This document shows, one piece after another, positions 29,937-42,251 of a stretch of 64,000 bases of DNA. Position 1 is the first letter of the stretch. Each line of letters begins with the position of its first letter. The DNA is taken from positions 4,344,001 through 4,408,000 of the forward strand of contig BSYQ01000007.1 in NCBI GenBank assembly GCA_030272585.1, given 5' to 3'. The position numbers and the translations under genes are program-made. Source of the DNA: Bryopsis sp. KO-2023. Its lineage: Eukaryota > Chlorophyta > Ulvophyceae > Bryopsidales > Bryopsidaceae. Under the pieces are notes generated by a model, which worked only from the letters and a program-made list of their open reading frames with translations, had not been told where the DNA came from and made no database searches.

Positions 29937-32288
29937 GGCATGATTTTGTGCAGGACCGTTCATAGTCGACATATTTCTTTATGGATTCTTTTTTTAAAAA
30001 AGACAAAAGATGTCATTTCACGAGGGGGGTTCAGAAAAAAAACCCAGATGAAAGCGGTTTAGATGAAAGCGGTTTAGTAGGCATTGAAAAAGAGGCGTTC
30101 CGTACAAGGTATTTTGAAGGGAGGGTAAATGGTGGGTAGAAAACAAAAAACAACCAGCTTCTTTCTTGTGAGTTGCAATTGTGCGATTTGTCGAAAAATA
30201 AAAGAAAATGACAGAACGAGGTTGCGTTTTTTTTTTCTTTTTTGTTCAAGCAGATCTTTCATGTATTTTTTTTTTAATTTTAAAGAAAAACATCACAGGC
30301 CAATTTCTAGTTTATTTATTTAAAAAAAAAATCTCAATTAGTCAAGAAGGCAAGAGAAATGAAAAAGGAAGGAGAAGGGCAAAAAAAATCTTGTCATTCT
30401 TTCTATATTATTTACAGCTGTGAACATTACATCCCTGTCCCCCTCTTTTTTTTGTTGTTGAATTTCTCAGCCCCAGTACCATTTTTCCCCTGTTGCTCAG
30501 TTTTTTTTCACCATAGAAACACATAAAATTTCCATCATCCCCCCCCCCTTTCTGTCGCACTAAAAAAAAAAAAAGGCAAAAGAAAAACATGAAAAAAAAA
30601 ATTGTAATTTTAAGAAAGGATCTGTAAAAAAAATATAAAAAACGGGATGTTGCCATTTGTACAAGCATTTTTTTTTTCCCTTTTATCAATCCCCATGCTT
30701 TCCAGAACTTTTCTCATCCCCATTCTACCTGTTGGTTTTTTTCCCCTCCCACTCCCCTTTGATTAAATTTCACTTCTTTTAAAAAAGTGCTGTAGGTGAT
30801 TCTCTTTTCTTCTTTTTTTAAAATCAAAATATGTTTCTCTCAGTAATCTTGACGCTATGTATGCACACGTGAATTTTTTTTTCCCTTTCTTTTTCTTGGC
30901 GATCTTATGTTTTGCTTGTTGGCATTATCCCCCACAACCTTTTCTTTTTTTTGTTTTCCCCCTCCTCCCACAAAAAAAAAAATGAAAAAAAATAGAAAAA
31001 TAGTACTCTTCTGAACCTTTTTTTTATCAATATCAACGAATAAAAGAGTTGAAACAGACAGCCGTCCCGATTTATCCATCCGTCTGTTGAAAAACACCAA
31101 AAACCCTGGCAGGCAAAATTCATGAGGAGAATTTATTACCCCACCCCACCCCCCTCTTACAAAGAAACCCAACTAATTTTTAACCCTCCCAATCTTACAA
31201 AGAAACCCAACTAATTTTTAACCCTCCCTTTCTCCTCATTTCTACATACGCAGAGCAGTGCACCAAGACAGTCGCTCCGTCAAGACTCTCCCAGCACACC
31301 TCGGTCGTTTTTTTTTCTTCCGACTTTTTTTTATATTTATTTAGAGCTGATGAATTCCCATCATTATACATCGTGTGCAGCCTAAGAAAGCGAATTAAAA
31401 AACCAAAAAGAAAAAAGGTGTTGCATTGCAACCTCCCGATTACGATGGTTGACTTCCACCCCCCCACCCCCAACCAACCAACGAACTCTCACACGCTCCC
31501 CTGAATTGAAAAAACAAAAAAAAGCCCCAGCAATTCTCCAGTAACAAGTATTTGTGTGATTTTCATCCCTTTCGCTTTGTCAATTTTGACAAACAATCAT
31601 ATAGTCAAATCTGCCCTCTTTTTTTCCCCAGCCATGAAGGCCTTTTTTTATATCGTCCTCTTTGAGAACACGGAAAAAGGCACAAAAAAAAAAATAATAA
31701 TGTCGGTGAAACATTATGCTTTGTAACGGCCACATCTTGAAACTCTCATCAATGCGTTTCTTGAACCTTCTTTTTTCTTTCTTTCTTTTTTCTCTCTTGT
31801 AGGTCCTTTTCCAGACACACAATATTCCCTAATCTTTCTCTCTCTTCAATTTCTTTTTTCTTTTGGCCCTGTTTTTTTTTCCAAACAATTTCTCTGACTC
31901 TCTCCACCACCAAAAATTTTTAATTCTTACTTTTCTCCCCCCTCCCCCTCCCCCCTCCCCTTTTTTCCGGCCTCCCCAAAAATGTGCATGCATGCTGCTG
32001 AATCTCACAAAAAACAGGCCTGGGAGGTATGTTGGCTGGCTTAGGTTTCAAGCAGGACCGTGCTTGAAAAAAAAAATACATATATCTGTGTTCAAAAATC
32101 TCATATATAAACATATATTACTATTAGCCAACAGCATGCATCCATCCCGACTCCATACACAATCCCAAAACTCTTTCAGGACATCCCGATACGACCGCCT
32201 AACTTCAAGGTCCCATTCCCTTTTGCTGTCTGTACTTTTTTTTTTCTCTCTCTTTCCCCCTCTCGTATATCTTCAGCTCCACACCGGC
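29937..32288. other. AT-rich convergent spacer
   Basis: 2.35 kb between two convergent genes, made largely of A, T and C homopolymer runs. It contains the two 3' UTRs. A segment around 31150-31230 repeats (CTTACAAAGAAACCCAACTAA occurs twice, 37 bp apart). No coding signal was seen. Confidence 0.6.
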
Positions 32289-35108
32289 TCAATGTTTTTC
32301 AAGCAAAGCTTTCTGTAACTGCAATGCTCTATCAAGCGGCATTATCTGGCATCCAGACACATTCACCTGGGGTTCTTGCACGCTACCATCCTCACCTTGC
32401 TCCATGCAGCCCAGCCCCTCTTTCCCAGCCGCATCCCAGACCTCTCTTTCGATCTTTTTGGGGGAGAGTGCGATTTCCTGGGGAACGTTGCAGCCCTCGT
32501 CCAAGGACAGCACTTGATCTTTGGCTTTCTCATCCTCCCGTGTGGCCAACAAGGCACGTTGAATCAACATCGAGCGGAGGTTGGCTAGTTCATAGGGGTC
32601 CATTCGCTCCGGCTCTGGCATGCATTTCGTCACCTTGATTGCACCAGGCCCAATGGATATTAGACCATTTGTTCACTGATTCTATCAGTTGGGCATACAT
32701 ACACTGCAACACAAAATCAAAGACTTATGCAAGAATCTGGGCACACCCACACACCTCATTTGCAGGGAAAGGCAGCAGCATGGAGGTCGATATCTGGCCC
32801 TGGTGGTATGACGCAGGTGCACAGGGTGGCTTGTGTTTGCCATTCTCCAGTGCAGGTGGCCTCAGTAAAGAATTCTGTTGGCATGCTCTTTCAGCCATCA
32901 GCCTTTGTGCCTCCGAAAGCCTGCTGTTGCGGTTCTGGTGGAGTTCCCCTTGACCATTTATTTGACTGGGGCTTTGAAATGCCTCCATTTTTGGTAAATC
33001 CACACCAGAGAAAGGGAGCAGCTCAGGTTTCACAACTGGCACTGCCATAATCCCATCATTTGTATTCACGAGGACATATTCCTCGACATCACCCAAGGGG
33101 AGTGCTTGTGCTTCCCTCTTTATCCCTTCCTCAAAGTCCATCGTGTCGGAGCCTGCTGATGGTTCCCCCGCCATTTGGAAAGATTGTGCTCTGTCTTGCC
33201 ATCCAGTCAGACTCGCTGGGCATCTTTCCCCACCGAGGCAGGGATCCTCCTTTACTGGCATTCCTGAAGGTAAGCTCACCCTATAGGGTCGTTGGGACTG
33301 GTGCATTTGGGAGGACTGTGAAAAAGTGGTCGATGTGGAGAGAAGTGGGCTGGTGCCTCGAGCCACCCCCGTAATGGCTGCTGTGGGGACTTGGCCCGTC
33401 GCCTCCTTTTTCAGATCATCCAGAAACTTCCTCGGATCCAATGGAACATTTCCCACATTGTCGTCGACGTTCACCCGGACGTCTGAGATGCACTGCCTCT
33501 TTTCTCTGGAATCTAAGGAAAAGCCAAAGCGCCGACAATCATTTAACCACCCAAGAGAGATAGAGTGCGACTCGTCAAGAACGGCTGAGCAACTCAACTC
33601 ACCATTGGTTGGCATTCCCCGTACAGCTTGACTGCCGACATCATCTGGCTTTCCAGGGACCTTGCCCTGCACAAAAAGCAATCGTTCTGTCACTACTCTG
33701 TGGTGTTGGTTTGGAGACGTGCTTCCCATTACACAATATATTTTCAGCTGTATCCGGGACACTCTTTGAGTTGTTATTCGCTAGATGGAACCAGCTTCAA
33801 GGGAAGACCACTAGGCTTCATCCTGCCATACATTTAGATCTAACCACAGGTCAGCCAATTGTTTTGTGGTGCAGAACTGGGTTGAAAAAACGTCAATCTG
33901 GATTGAGCTGATATACAACATACATTCCTATATTTTGTGCCATCATTTGCCCATGCATACATCCCCAGCATGTGACTGTGGGAAAAGATCCGGCGAATAG
34001 TTGTTGTCATTGAGACTCAATAGCTAAGATTCTGTAGCAATTTTCAAAACTTCCACAGTGGAGGGGGTTGAAAGACAAGCACAGCCAAGTTTCAGATCTT
34101 GTTTCAGATATCTGGGAAACACCACTCACTTGCTGCTGCTTGGAAACAGTCTTGTGCAAAAGGACATCAAAAGCGACGTCTATGTGTGCGTGAGCCGTCT
34201 CGCTTCTTGGCGACAAAGGCCATGGCGTCGTCGCTCCGCTCGCTCCGTGAGACGAGCACCTGCAAGTTCCGAAAGCTATTGTCAGAAATCGATTTTTGGG
34301 TGCCTGGCCCACGAGACGATGCGAAGACGAGTCTCACCTGCTGGGAGGAGGAGTGGACCGCTGCTTGTCTTGCACCTGTCGAAGGCGTAACACAAAACAA
34401 CTTTGTGTTTTGCAGAACTTCAGCAAATAGTTTCAAACATGACGAATTCCAAGGAAAAGGGCTCACACTACCAACCAGATTTTTCTCTGATGAGTCTCCT
34501 TTGCCATCCTGACAGAATGAAGTATCGTCAGTGAAGTACTGGCGGTACAACTACAAAGCACACGAATCGTCAACATTCACTCCAGTAAACCATCAACGAA
34601 CACGAGAGAAGGCGGCGATCGCTTCGAACGACCGTGCGTCGGATGCGCAAACCTACATCTTCATTCCCATGGGTCTCGTGTGGCAAGTTCCGGTGCCGCT
34701 GGAAGCGAGACAGCACGGTGTCTATTTTGCTGCTGCTGTACTCCACCAGCTTCTTGGTGCCGTTGTTCAAAACGACGAGAGCGATCTCGCAGTCGCACAG
34801 GATGGATAGCTCCATAGCTTTTTTCAGAAGTCCATTCTTCCGTTTCATAAACGTAACCTGCGACGCGTGCAATTAAAAACCCGACCACATCGCCAGAGAA
34901 ACAGCTATCACTCCAGAGAAACACAAACACGAACAAGCACCTGTCGATTCCTTTCGTCCGGGATGAGTTCCACTCTGATTCTTTTCCGTCCCACTGCAGT
35001 ATACGCATTGAAACTCGGTCAGCGTCGACGCTACGCCCACAAGTCGCGACGGGCGGTACAGCGTAAGTGACTTACGCGAGCAAAAGAGGTTCACAACAAC
35101 AACTCACT
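32289..35108 (-). CDS. MADS-box transcription factor (MEF2/SRF type)
   Basis: Model in phase (598 aa): A of ATG at 35108, then 34993-34941, 34857-34657, 34538-34338, 34303-34130, 33666-33603, 33512-32755 and 32633-32289. The start codon is split: exon 1 ends ...CTA before GTGAGT, and exon 2 begins TGGGACGG. The MADS domain is residues 1-60: [18 protein letters not shown], then [18 protein letters not shown] and [11 protein letters not shown]. The following [16 protein letters not shown] looks like a MEF2-type extension, so it should bind CArG-like DNA as a dimer. The rest is Ser/Gln/Pro-rich with [13 protein letters not shown] and a C-terminal helix [16 protein letters not shown] see no plant K-box. 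The intron 34304-34337 would be only 34 nt and needs RNA support. Confidence 0.85.
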
Positions 35109-36306
35109 AGTTCGGCGCGTGTCGTTGCCCTGGCCAGTTTTTTTCTCAGCAGCATCCATCCCAAGCAAAAAGACCAAAGAGTGTGTTGGAATTGAGGTGT
35201 GATGATCTTTCTCGACCCTGTAGATAATGTTCCATGGGGAAGACTGGCGCGTCTGCCAGACATGGTTTCATCCCGAATTTTCTGGTTGAGTTTTGCGAAA
35301 CGCAGAGGCAGTGTTCGACGACAGTGAACTTCGGGTTGGAAAGCACTGTTGGGTGCCTCACATGCTCCATGACGTGCGTTATTTGGGGGGAATACTCGAA
35401 AGCTTTGCCATAGCTTTCTCGATCAGAAAGCTATGGTTGGGGGGCTGCTTTCTTTTGATGGCTTGCACTGATCGCGACCGCGGCCACACCTGCGCAACCG
35501 CGGAGTATCGCCCCTTGACAAAAATTTCGATAGCATTTTTGGTGCAGAATGCCTCATATATGTATGGGAGGGCGTGCCAATGCAACTGGTTGGAAATCCT
35601 TTTTCATGGTTGCGGGATATGCTACTACGTGTGTTGAGGAGGGAAAAGTACAGCGGCAGCGCAGCGCGGAGCGCACACACACACACACACACACACATTT
35701 CGAATCTTGTATATTCCAGTCTGTGGGATGATTTTTTTTTGAGAACAAACGAAATATGTTGTCTTTCTGGCCTGTGGACAGGTTTGTTCGGAAGCCTTAC
35801 AGGGGGTGACTGCTGGGGCCTCGTTGCAGATATTGATGCACTAATTGGAGGGGAAGGAGAACGGTTAAATCAAATGTGTTGATGTTCTGACCCCCGAACA
35901 TCTTCGAGGGACTATGCGAATGATTTAAAGGGCCTTGTCCAATTGATCGATAGTCGCAGGGCCACCCCAAAACGAAGAAACAGCAAACAAACATCAAATT
36001 AAAACTAAGAAAAAACAAAACCTTGAAAACGTCAATACTGAACGCACATCACAAAACACATTACAAGCTGAAGATGCTGACAAGAAAACAAACATTCCTA
36101 AATGAAACAATGGCTCCTTCTCGTTTTTTCTTCTCTGCCATTTATGAATACAAAATCTCTATTCCACACAATGTACAAGAATTTCACAAAATATCTAATC
36201 AAAACCAATCGACCTCCACCTAACTGATCACAACCAACTAAAAAAATCCAACAAATCCATAACCCCCCCCCCCCCCCCTGGCCAGAAACCACCAAAATTG
36301 AAACCT
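35109..36306. other. Spacer upstream of the MADS gene, with a CA microsatellite
   Basis: Contains exon 1/5' UTR of the MADS gene near 35109-35160 and its promoter. A (CA)n run lies at about 35674-35696 and a C16-18 run near 36263-36280. No other gene was recognised. Confidence 0.55.
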
Positions 36307-38654
36307 CTACTGTGCACCGAACAGTTGCGGAGGGTTGCTTGGGGCATCATGGTACATTTTCAGCAGAGGATGTCGAAAATTTGCATGTCCACACGTCGCT
36401 TCGCATGCAGCACACATATCAAAATCTGGACACACCGTGCACCTGAAACGGGCCCCCACGATTCGACCCCTGCATTCATTGCAGAAACACGAATGCACCT
36501 GAGTTTTGGCATTGTACAGCAAAGGGTTCCTTCCGTAAGCATCCTGCCCACCCCGCTTGACTCTCAGAAACAAATGGTTAGGAGGATGCCCATGGGACTC
36601 CATAGCTTCGCAACCCTCGCACAAATCGAAATCAGGACACACCGAGCACCTATACCGAACCCCCATTATCATATTTCCACATTTATCGCAGAATGCATCA
36701 TGTTTCACCCGTTTGTCCAAAACAGGGAAAAGCTGGGGCCCCGATGCTGCTGTTGTGCGTCGGTTATCAAAATCCCCAACCACGAGGGACCCCCACCAAT
36801 CAGCTTTCGATTTTGCCTCCTCCATTTGCATGGCAATCGAGTCTATGACCTCTCCATCCACAACCCCGTTGGTGGTGCTCTTGTACCATTGGATCGTGAC
36901 CCTCACGGGAAACCGCTCATCCCGTTTGATTTCGTAGTCTTTGAGGGCTGGGAAAGGACCTTGGGATTGACCCAGCCCCACAATGGCCGGCTCCACATCA
37001 ACACCCTGTTGACAGGGAGGCATTGAGAAACTGGGTGCTGGTGGAGCTGCTCCAAACGCTGCCCCAACAAATGGCCTACCACCAGATTGTGAACCACGAC
37101 CAGAACGCCCAGATGAGCCACGACTGAACAGGGGGGGGCCCCGCCCCCTAGAAAAACCACGACTGAACGGGGGGGGGGCCCGCCCCCTAGATAAACCACG
37201 ACCAAAAAGGCCAGGTGAACCGGATGGGGCACCACCGAACAGGGCAGGTCCCCCCGATGAATCACCACCGAACAAGATGCCCCCCCCGGTTCGTTGTTTT
37301 TGCTGTAGAGGCACCTGGATAACCACGATCACATTGTTTTGTTTCTCGGAAGATGTCATGGGCCCTGTCAATGGAGCCCCTCTTTCGGCACGATCATCCT
37401 TCAGTCGCATCGCTGTGAAGGTGCACTTTTGTCCAGCATTGTTGAACCAAAGCTTCTGCCCACCCACGTTGAAAATTCCACCATCATTTTGCCGGTCCAA
37501 TACCTGACAAAAAAACACATGCACATATCAGAAATAATTTTCCTCATCAGTTTTGAATTTCGAATGGCTGTTGATGCATTTTCATATCATGCCTTTCGTT
37601 TAAATTTAAAATTTTTAACAAGAAATGAAAAGGACGACTAATCGAAGCACCCTACCTGTACGCTGGTGCCCTTGGATGTTGCAACCATGACTAACACCGG
37701 TGGATCCTGATTTTTGGCCTGGTAATTGTAGAGCTCCACATGGAAATTGACCTTCTCGCCTTCTTGTATTGGCAGAAAACAAGCTTGGGCACTGACAAGG
37801 GCATGCGAATCTCGGGGTGCTTTCAGAGAGGGACACTGCAAATTTCAGAAGAAAAAACAACTCATCTTAATATTCCTTCGGTATGCAAAAACTGCCAATA
37901 CAAAACTGAAAAAGAAAAACAGCCAACGAGAATTACCCCCCTCAAAGAAATTGCCCAGCAGCAAAACACACCTGTTCTATTTCGATTTGCATTTCTCAAA
38001 CGTAATTTTTTGAAATGCAATTTTGTAAACATTTGAGAGGGGGTTCTACTTACAGTCAAATCTGTGTAGGCCGATATATTCTCCAGAAACGTGTCGAGGG
38101 CAACCGATTGCAAAGGCGTTGCAAACAGGCTTTGTTTTTGGTTGCCCACCACCAGGGGAATTTTCCCCATGGGGACGTCCCATGTCAGATCCGAGAAATT
38201 CGGATGCCGGATGATGGGCATTCGATGGGGTTGATTGTTTTCGTCTTCCACCACCAAGGTCATATCGCTGATGCATGGTCCCCACACACTCCCTGCATTT
38301 TGCAAAACCCACACTCCTCAATGAGTAAATCTGTTTTCACGATCAACGGATGGAAATGAGCGGTGGATCCTCCGATTGTACAAGGGCAAAAGACGGCAGG
38401 GAAATTACTCATCGACACAGGTGCGATATCCTTCTGTCAGACGCATGGCATCGCCACAATATCGTCAAGGAAACCCAGATCAAGTGACAAAGCAGGCCGG
38501 CAAAGCTACCTTTGTGTCGGGCGCAGTCATCCCAGGAAATATTGACAATATCAAGGTTTCTGCTGGACGCCAGCTGTTTTGCCTGCAGGTTCTTCTGCAG
38601 CTCGCAGACGTGGCGGCACAGCTCTCCAGTGGTTGGGTTTTTCAACTCCCTCAT
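36307..38654 (-). CDS. Protein with two ZZ zinc fingers and FG/SRG-rich linker (486 aa)
   Basis: Four exons in phase: 38654-38510, 38292-38054, 37835-37656 and 37503-36307. Residues 1-~185 are an unrecognised N-terminal part (MRELKNPTTGELCRHVC...). The middle has FG-type repeats (LFGGDSSGGPALFGG) merging into SRG repeats (FSRGFSRGRGPPLFSRG). The C-terminus has two ZZ-type fingers: HDAFCDKCGNMIMGVRYRC followed by CPDFDLCEGCE, and HSCFCNECRGRIVGARFRC followed by CPDFDMCAACE, each with trailing His ligands. ZZ fingers bind N-terminal or modified peptide tails and occur in NBR1/p62, HERC2 and dystrophin-type proteins; no PB1, UBA or NBR1 domain is seen. It could be a selective-autophagy or chromatin adaptor (inference). 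Confidence 0.85.
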
Positions 38655-39103
38655 GCTGCTCTTTTGTGATCCGGTACTGAGCTGTGATTATCTGCTGTTA
38701 ACAAACGCAACAATCGAGCCTTGCATTCCTTTGCTGCGCTGTGCTTTGAGCTGTGATTAGCTTCCTCCAGATGCAAGTGCGCACCAGGGTTGTTCAGCTT
38801 CCTCCCAGATGTTTTAGTGCGACATGGGGTTCGAAAACACGGGGTACAATCGCGGCCCATACTTTCCCAGTTCCCAGGAACTGGTATGTGGTGTGTGTGG
38901 AATGGTGCATTTCTGCTCCTAAACTGATCGAGGGATATATGTACTTTCTGTGTCCTGTGAATTGGGATTAGACTCTGCAGCCGTTGATAAAAATGCGGTC
39001 GATCGCAGACGATCCTTTGGCTTGAGAGGAATACCAAAGCAGAAAGCGCAGAAAGCAGTGAACAATTTCACTGGATTCCAACCCAGTGGGTTGGAATATT
39101 TCT
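38655..39103. other. Promoter-side spacer of the ZZ gene
   Basis: No gene recognised. The short inverted repeat CCAACCCA/TGGGTTGG near 39080-39093 lies just left of the MITE. Confidence 0.5.
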
Positions 39104-39540
39104 TATACTGTAATACGCAAATCTTTTCGCGCTATCTTATTTTCGCGCGCGGACCAAAGCACGAAAATAAGGCAGGCGAAAAAAGAGCAGGAACGAAAAT
39201 AAAGCAGGCGCGAAAATAAAGCATGAACGAAAATAGAGTAGGAGGAAAAATCTCTGGTTGACATTTGGGGTGGTGTTGCAAACGTGGCTCGGGTTCGTTC
39301 GATCGAGCTGTCCGCTGACGGCGACTCAATGGACTTTGGTGGTCTTGAGGCGTGATTGTAGAACAGTTTTAGGTAGTCTTTCGCGTCTACACTTCTTTCT
39401 CGCCATGCATTTCTTTCGCGCCTGCTTTATTTTCGCGCCTGCGTTATTTTCGCGCCCATCTTTGGAAACGAAAATAAGGCAGGCGAAAAAAAAGACTAGC
39501 GATCCTAAAGCAATGTGAAAGATTTGCGTATTACAGTATA
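39104..39540. mobile_element. 437-bp terminal-inverted-repeat element (MITE)
   Basis: Both ends carry the same 23-24 bp inverted sequence: TATACTGTAATACGCAAATC at 39104 and its complement ending at 39540. Inside, the motif CGAAAATAA(A/G)GCAGG is repeated directly near 39165-39240 and in inverted form near 39415-39485, giving a subterminal inverted repeat. No transposase. The ends would fit a TA target-site duplication, as in Tc1/mariner-type MITEs, but the TA cannot be told apart from the TIR itself. Confidence 0.85.
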
Positions 39541-41292
39541 CAGATTTGATTCGAGCATCAAATGCAGCAGCAGGAGGAAAAACACACAAACAATCAATAA
39601 AACACACAGGGATACACTTTTTTAATGTGCAACATATCCCACAATGTCAACAATCTTCCGTTTTCTGCCCTCGATTCCATCACCTGGATCGAAAAAAAAA
39701 AAAAAAAAAGCACAGCCCTTCACCAAAATTGGGACAGCTACTCTTAGCTGTTTTTTTCCCCTCACTCAATACATGCAATTCCTGTTGCGGTGGTCCTGAA
39801 AAATGACCAAAGAAAAAACACACACATCCACAACCCTCTATTTTTGTTTTTTGAAGAAAAAAGCCAATATCGAATTCATATGTTTTCATTGCCCTTTTAG
39901 CTGCCAGACTGGAGCGGCGCTGCGGACGACTTTTTCCCCCAAAATTTTTCTTCAATATTTTTTGTTTTGGGGCATCCATTTTCGGTACAGAAAAGAAGAA
40001 TAAACACCATTAGTTGGAAAAGGAACATGACCAGCCAATGAAAAAAATGGCTAAAATTAACCTTGTGTGAGTGAAACTTTGCTGCAACACTGCAAACAGA
40101 CAGGATTAAAAAAAGCCAGGCTGAACCTGTCCAGAAATCTAAAATAAATCAGTAATGTTCCTCTGTCCGACACTCCCTCCCCCCACACCCCCTTCTTTTT
40201 TCCCAAGAACCCCAATCCAACCTTATCCTTCCCTCCCTCTTTTCTCACTCTTTTTTTTCTTCCTAAATGCACTGCTAGCTCTAGTAGTGATCCAACCCTT
40301 CACAGGAAAAAGAAAAAAAAAACACCAAATCATTTGGTCACGAGAATACAGAAAACTGCCCAAAAAAAGATTGAAACCCCCCTTGGATTTCTGCCCCTTT
40401 CTTTCTTTTTTTTGTTCCTTTTTTTTTGCTGAGGTCATGACGATCTTGGATCAAATCTCTAACCCCCTCACTTTTTTTTCACACAAATATATATATATAA
40501 AACAAGCATATAACAAGTCACGAATGCCATATAGACCCCATAGGTTTTTTCTTTTTGTTTTTTTTTGTTTCTTTTTGTCTTTCTGCCTATATGCATTGTG
40601 GAAAACTCACACACAAACACACAGAAAAAGACATATATGCCAGCTACTGCTAAAGGGAAAATACTGTACTGATTTTAGCGGCACGTTTTGAACATATATG
40701 TCCTTTTTAAATGGTGAAATGACCCCCCCTGAAAATCTTTCTTTTTTTTTTCTTTTTCCCTCCTCCCCTCGAAAAAGCAGCGTGCATCTTTTCCCAAAAC
40801 CTTTTCCTGTTTGTTTTCTCCTTTTCCTTTCAGACCGACCCAAAAGGTACTTTTATGGAAAAAGAATAGGGATTTGTTTGGGGGAGGTTTTTAGCAGCTT
40901 CCAAGAGGGAAAAAAGAAACGCTGAAAAAAAAGAATCCGAAAAAAAACGGCAAAATAAAAAAACGCAAAAGCAAAGAAATTCCCCCATCAATAACCAGTA
41001 CATTCCTCCTCCCTCTTTTCTACACACTTTTTTTTTTCCAACATGTGTATTCAACTTTTTTCCGAACTAAATAAAAAGGAAGAGAAAAAAATATATGGTT
41101 TTTTTAAATGTGGAGGAAAAACATGATAAAAACCACGAAAAAAAACGGCCAAACACAAAAAAAAGAGTGAAAAGTGATTCCATGGAAAAAAAAGCAAGTG
41201 TTTTAAGATCGGTTCGTTGTTAATACATAGGAGTTGTGTATATATATAGAACGCATATATGGTGCTGCATATCAAAAAACATGTCTATATTT
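39541..41292. other. AT-rich spacer
   Basis: 1.75 kb of A/T/C homopolymer-rich DNA between the MITE and the stop of the secreted-protein gene. No gene, RNA or repeat unit was recognised. Confidence 0.55.
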
Positions 41293-42251
41293 TTAGACAT
41301 ATCTTGGCAGCACGGATTTTCCCTCGGCATCGACCACATCATAAATCATTACGAATGCAGAGTCGATCTTGTGGCACCAGAAACTTGGCACGGGATCTCC
41401 CATGGCAGTCAAATCGCTCTTCAAAAACACCTCGAAACCCACGGTGAGGTCAGACCCCTCCCCGAATCCAAGAGGGAAGAAAGCATAGGGCTCGTACAGG
41501 CTGTCCAGTTTGGAGAACCTGACATTTCCCCTGTTGAAGACCATGGTGCCGTTGGGTTCGCACTCCAACTGACCCTCACGGGCGAGGTCATCGATGGCTT
41601 GCGTCTTGGCTTCGACGGCAATCTCCTCGTCGAGGCTCAAGTCGAAAGCTTCGGCTTTGGCGCACTGCCCGAACTCGCCCTTGGGGTAAGGCTTGCCACC
41701 GAAGGTTCGGCATCTTCATTCGGACACAGAACAATGAACCCATCAGCACTTTGATATCAACCATTCTCCAGAGACAATGCATGTTTCAATATATGTAACC
41801 CGTGTCGATTTTCCATGAAACCGAGAAGTAAAAAAATCAGTGCTCAATACTTGCCCTGTCAGTTTTCTTTCAACTGAAAAGCATTCAAAAATCCATGCTC
41901 AATAGCCCTGTCGATTTTCTTTCAACTGAACAGCATTCAAACACCCATGCTCAACTGCCCTGTTATGCTTTTCTGAGCTGAAAAGCACAGAAAGAAAACA
42001 CCGGGATGTCTGCACCCTACTCACTTGGCATCGCCCTTGAATGTGAAAGACACGGTGCGGAACTGGAGATCCCTCCAGCTTTCACATTCCTTGGTCTGCA
42101 ACATGGCCTGGATCCTGCCCATGTTGGCAGCCGCCTGCTTCACCAGGGGGAGGGTCTTGCATGCGTCGCAATCGCCGCTGTCATCGCAGGCGGACGAATA
42201 AGCGATCGCGGAGACGAACAGCAGAATAGCCAGCGTCTTGGAGGACTGCAT
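41293..42251 (-). CDS. Secreted or lumenal Cys-containing protein of unknown function (215 aa)
   Basis: Two exons in phase: 42251-42025 and 41713-41293. Residues 1-~21 are a classic signal peptide (MQSSKTLAILLFVSAIAY, cleavage after SSA); an upstream in-frame ATG at 42308 would hide it, so I chose 42251. The mature part begins CDDSGDCDACKTLPLV and keeps Cys residues at KECESW, AKCRTFGG, FGQCAK, LECEPN and FWCHK, an even number overall that suggests disulfides. The C-terminal half looks beta-rich (GTMVFNRGNVRFSKLDSLY, DLTVGFEVFLKSD). It could be a lipocalin-like or other small extracellular fold; I do not recognise the family. Confidence 0.7.

Noticed and set aside
35674-35696. CA repeat as a CRISPR-like or regulatory array
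   Set aside because: A simple dinucleotide microsatellite in a eukaryotic spacer.
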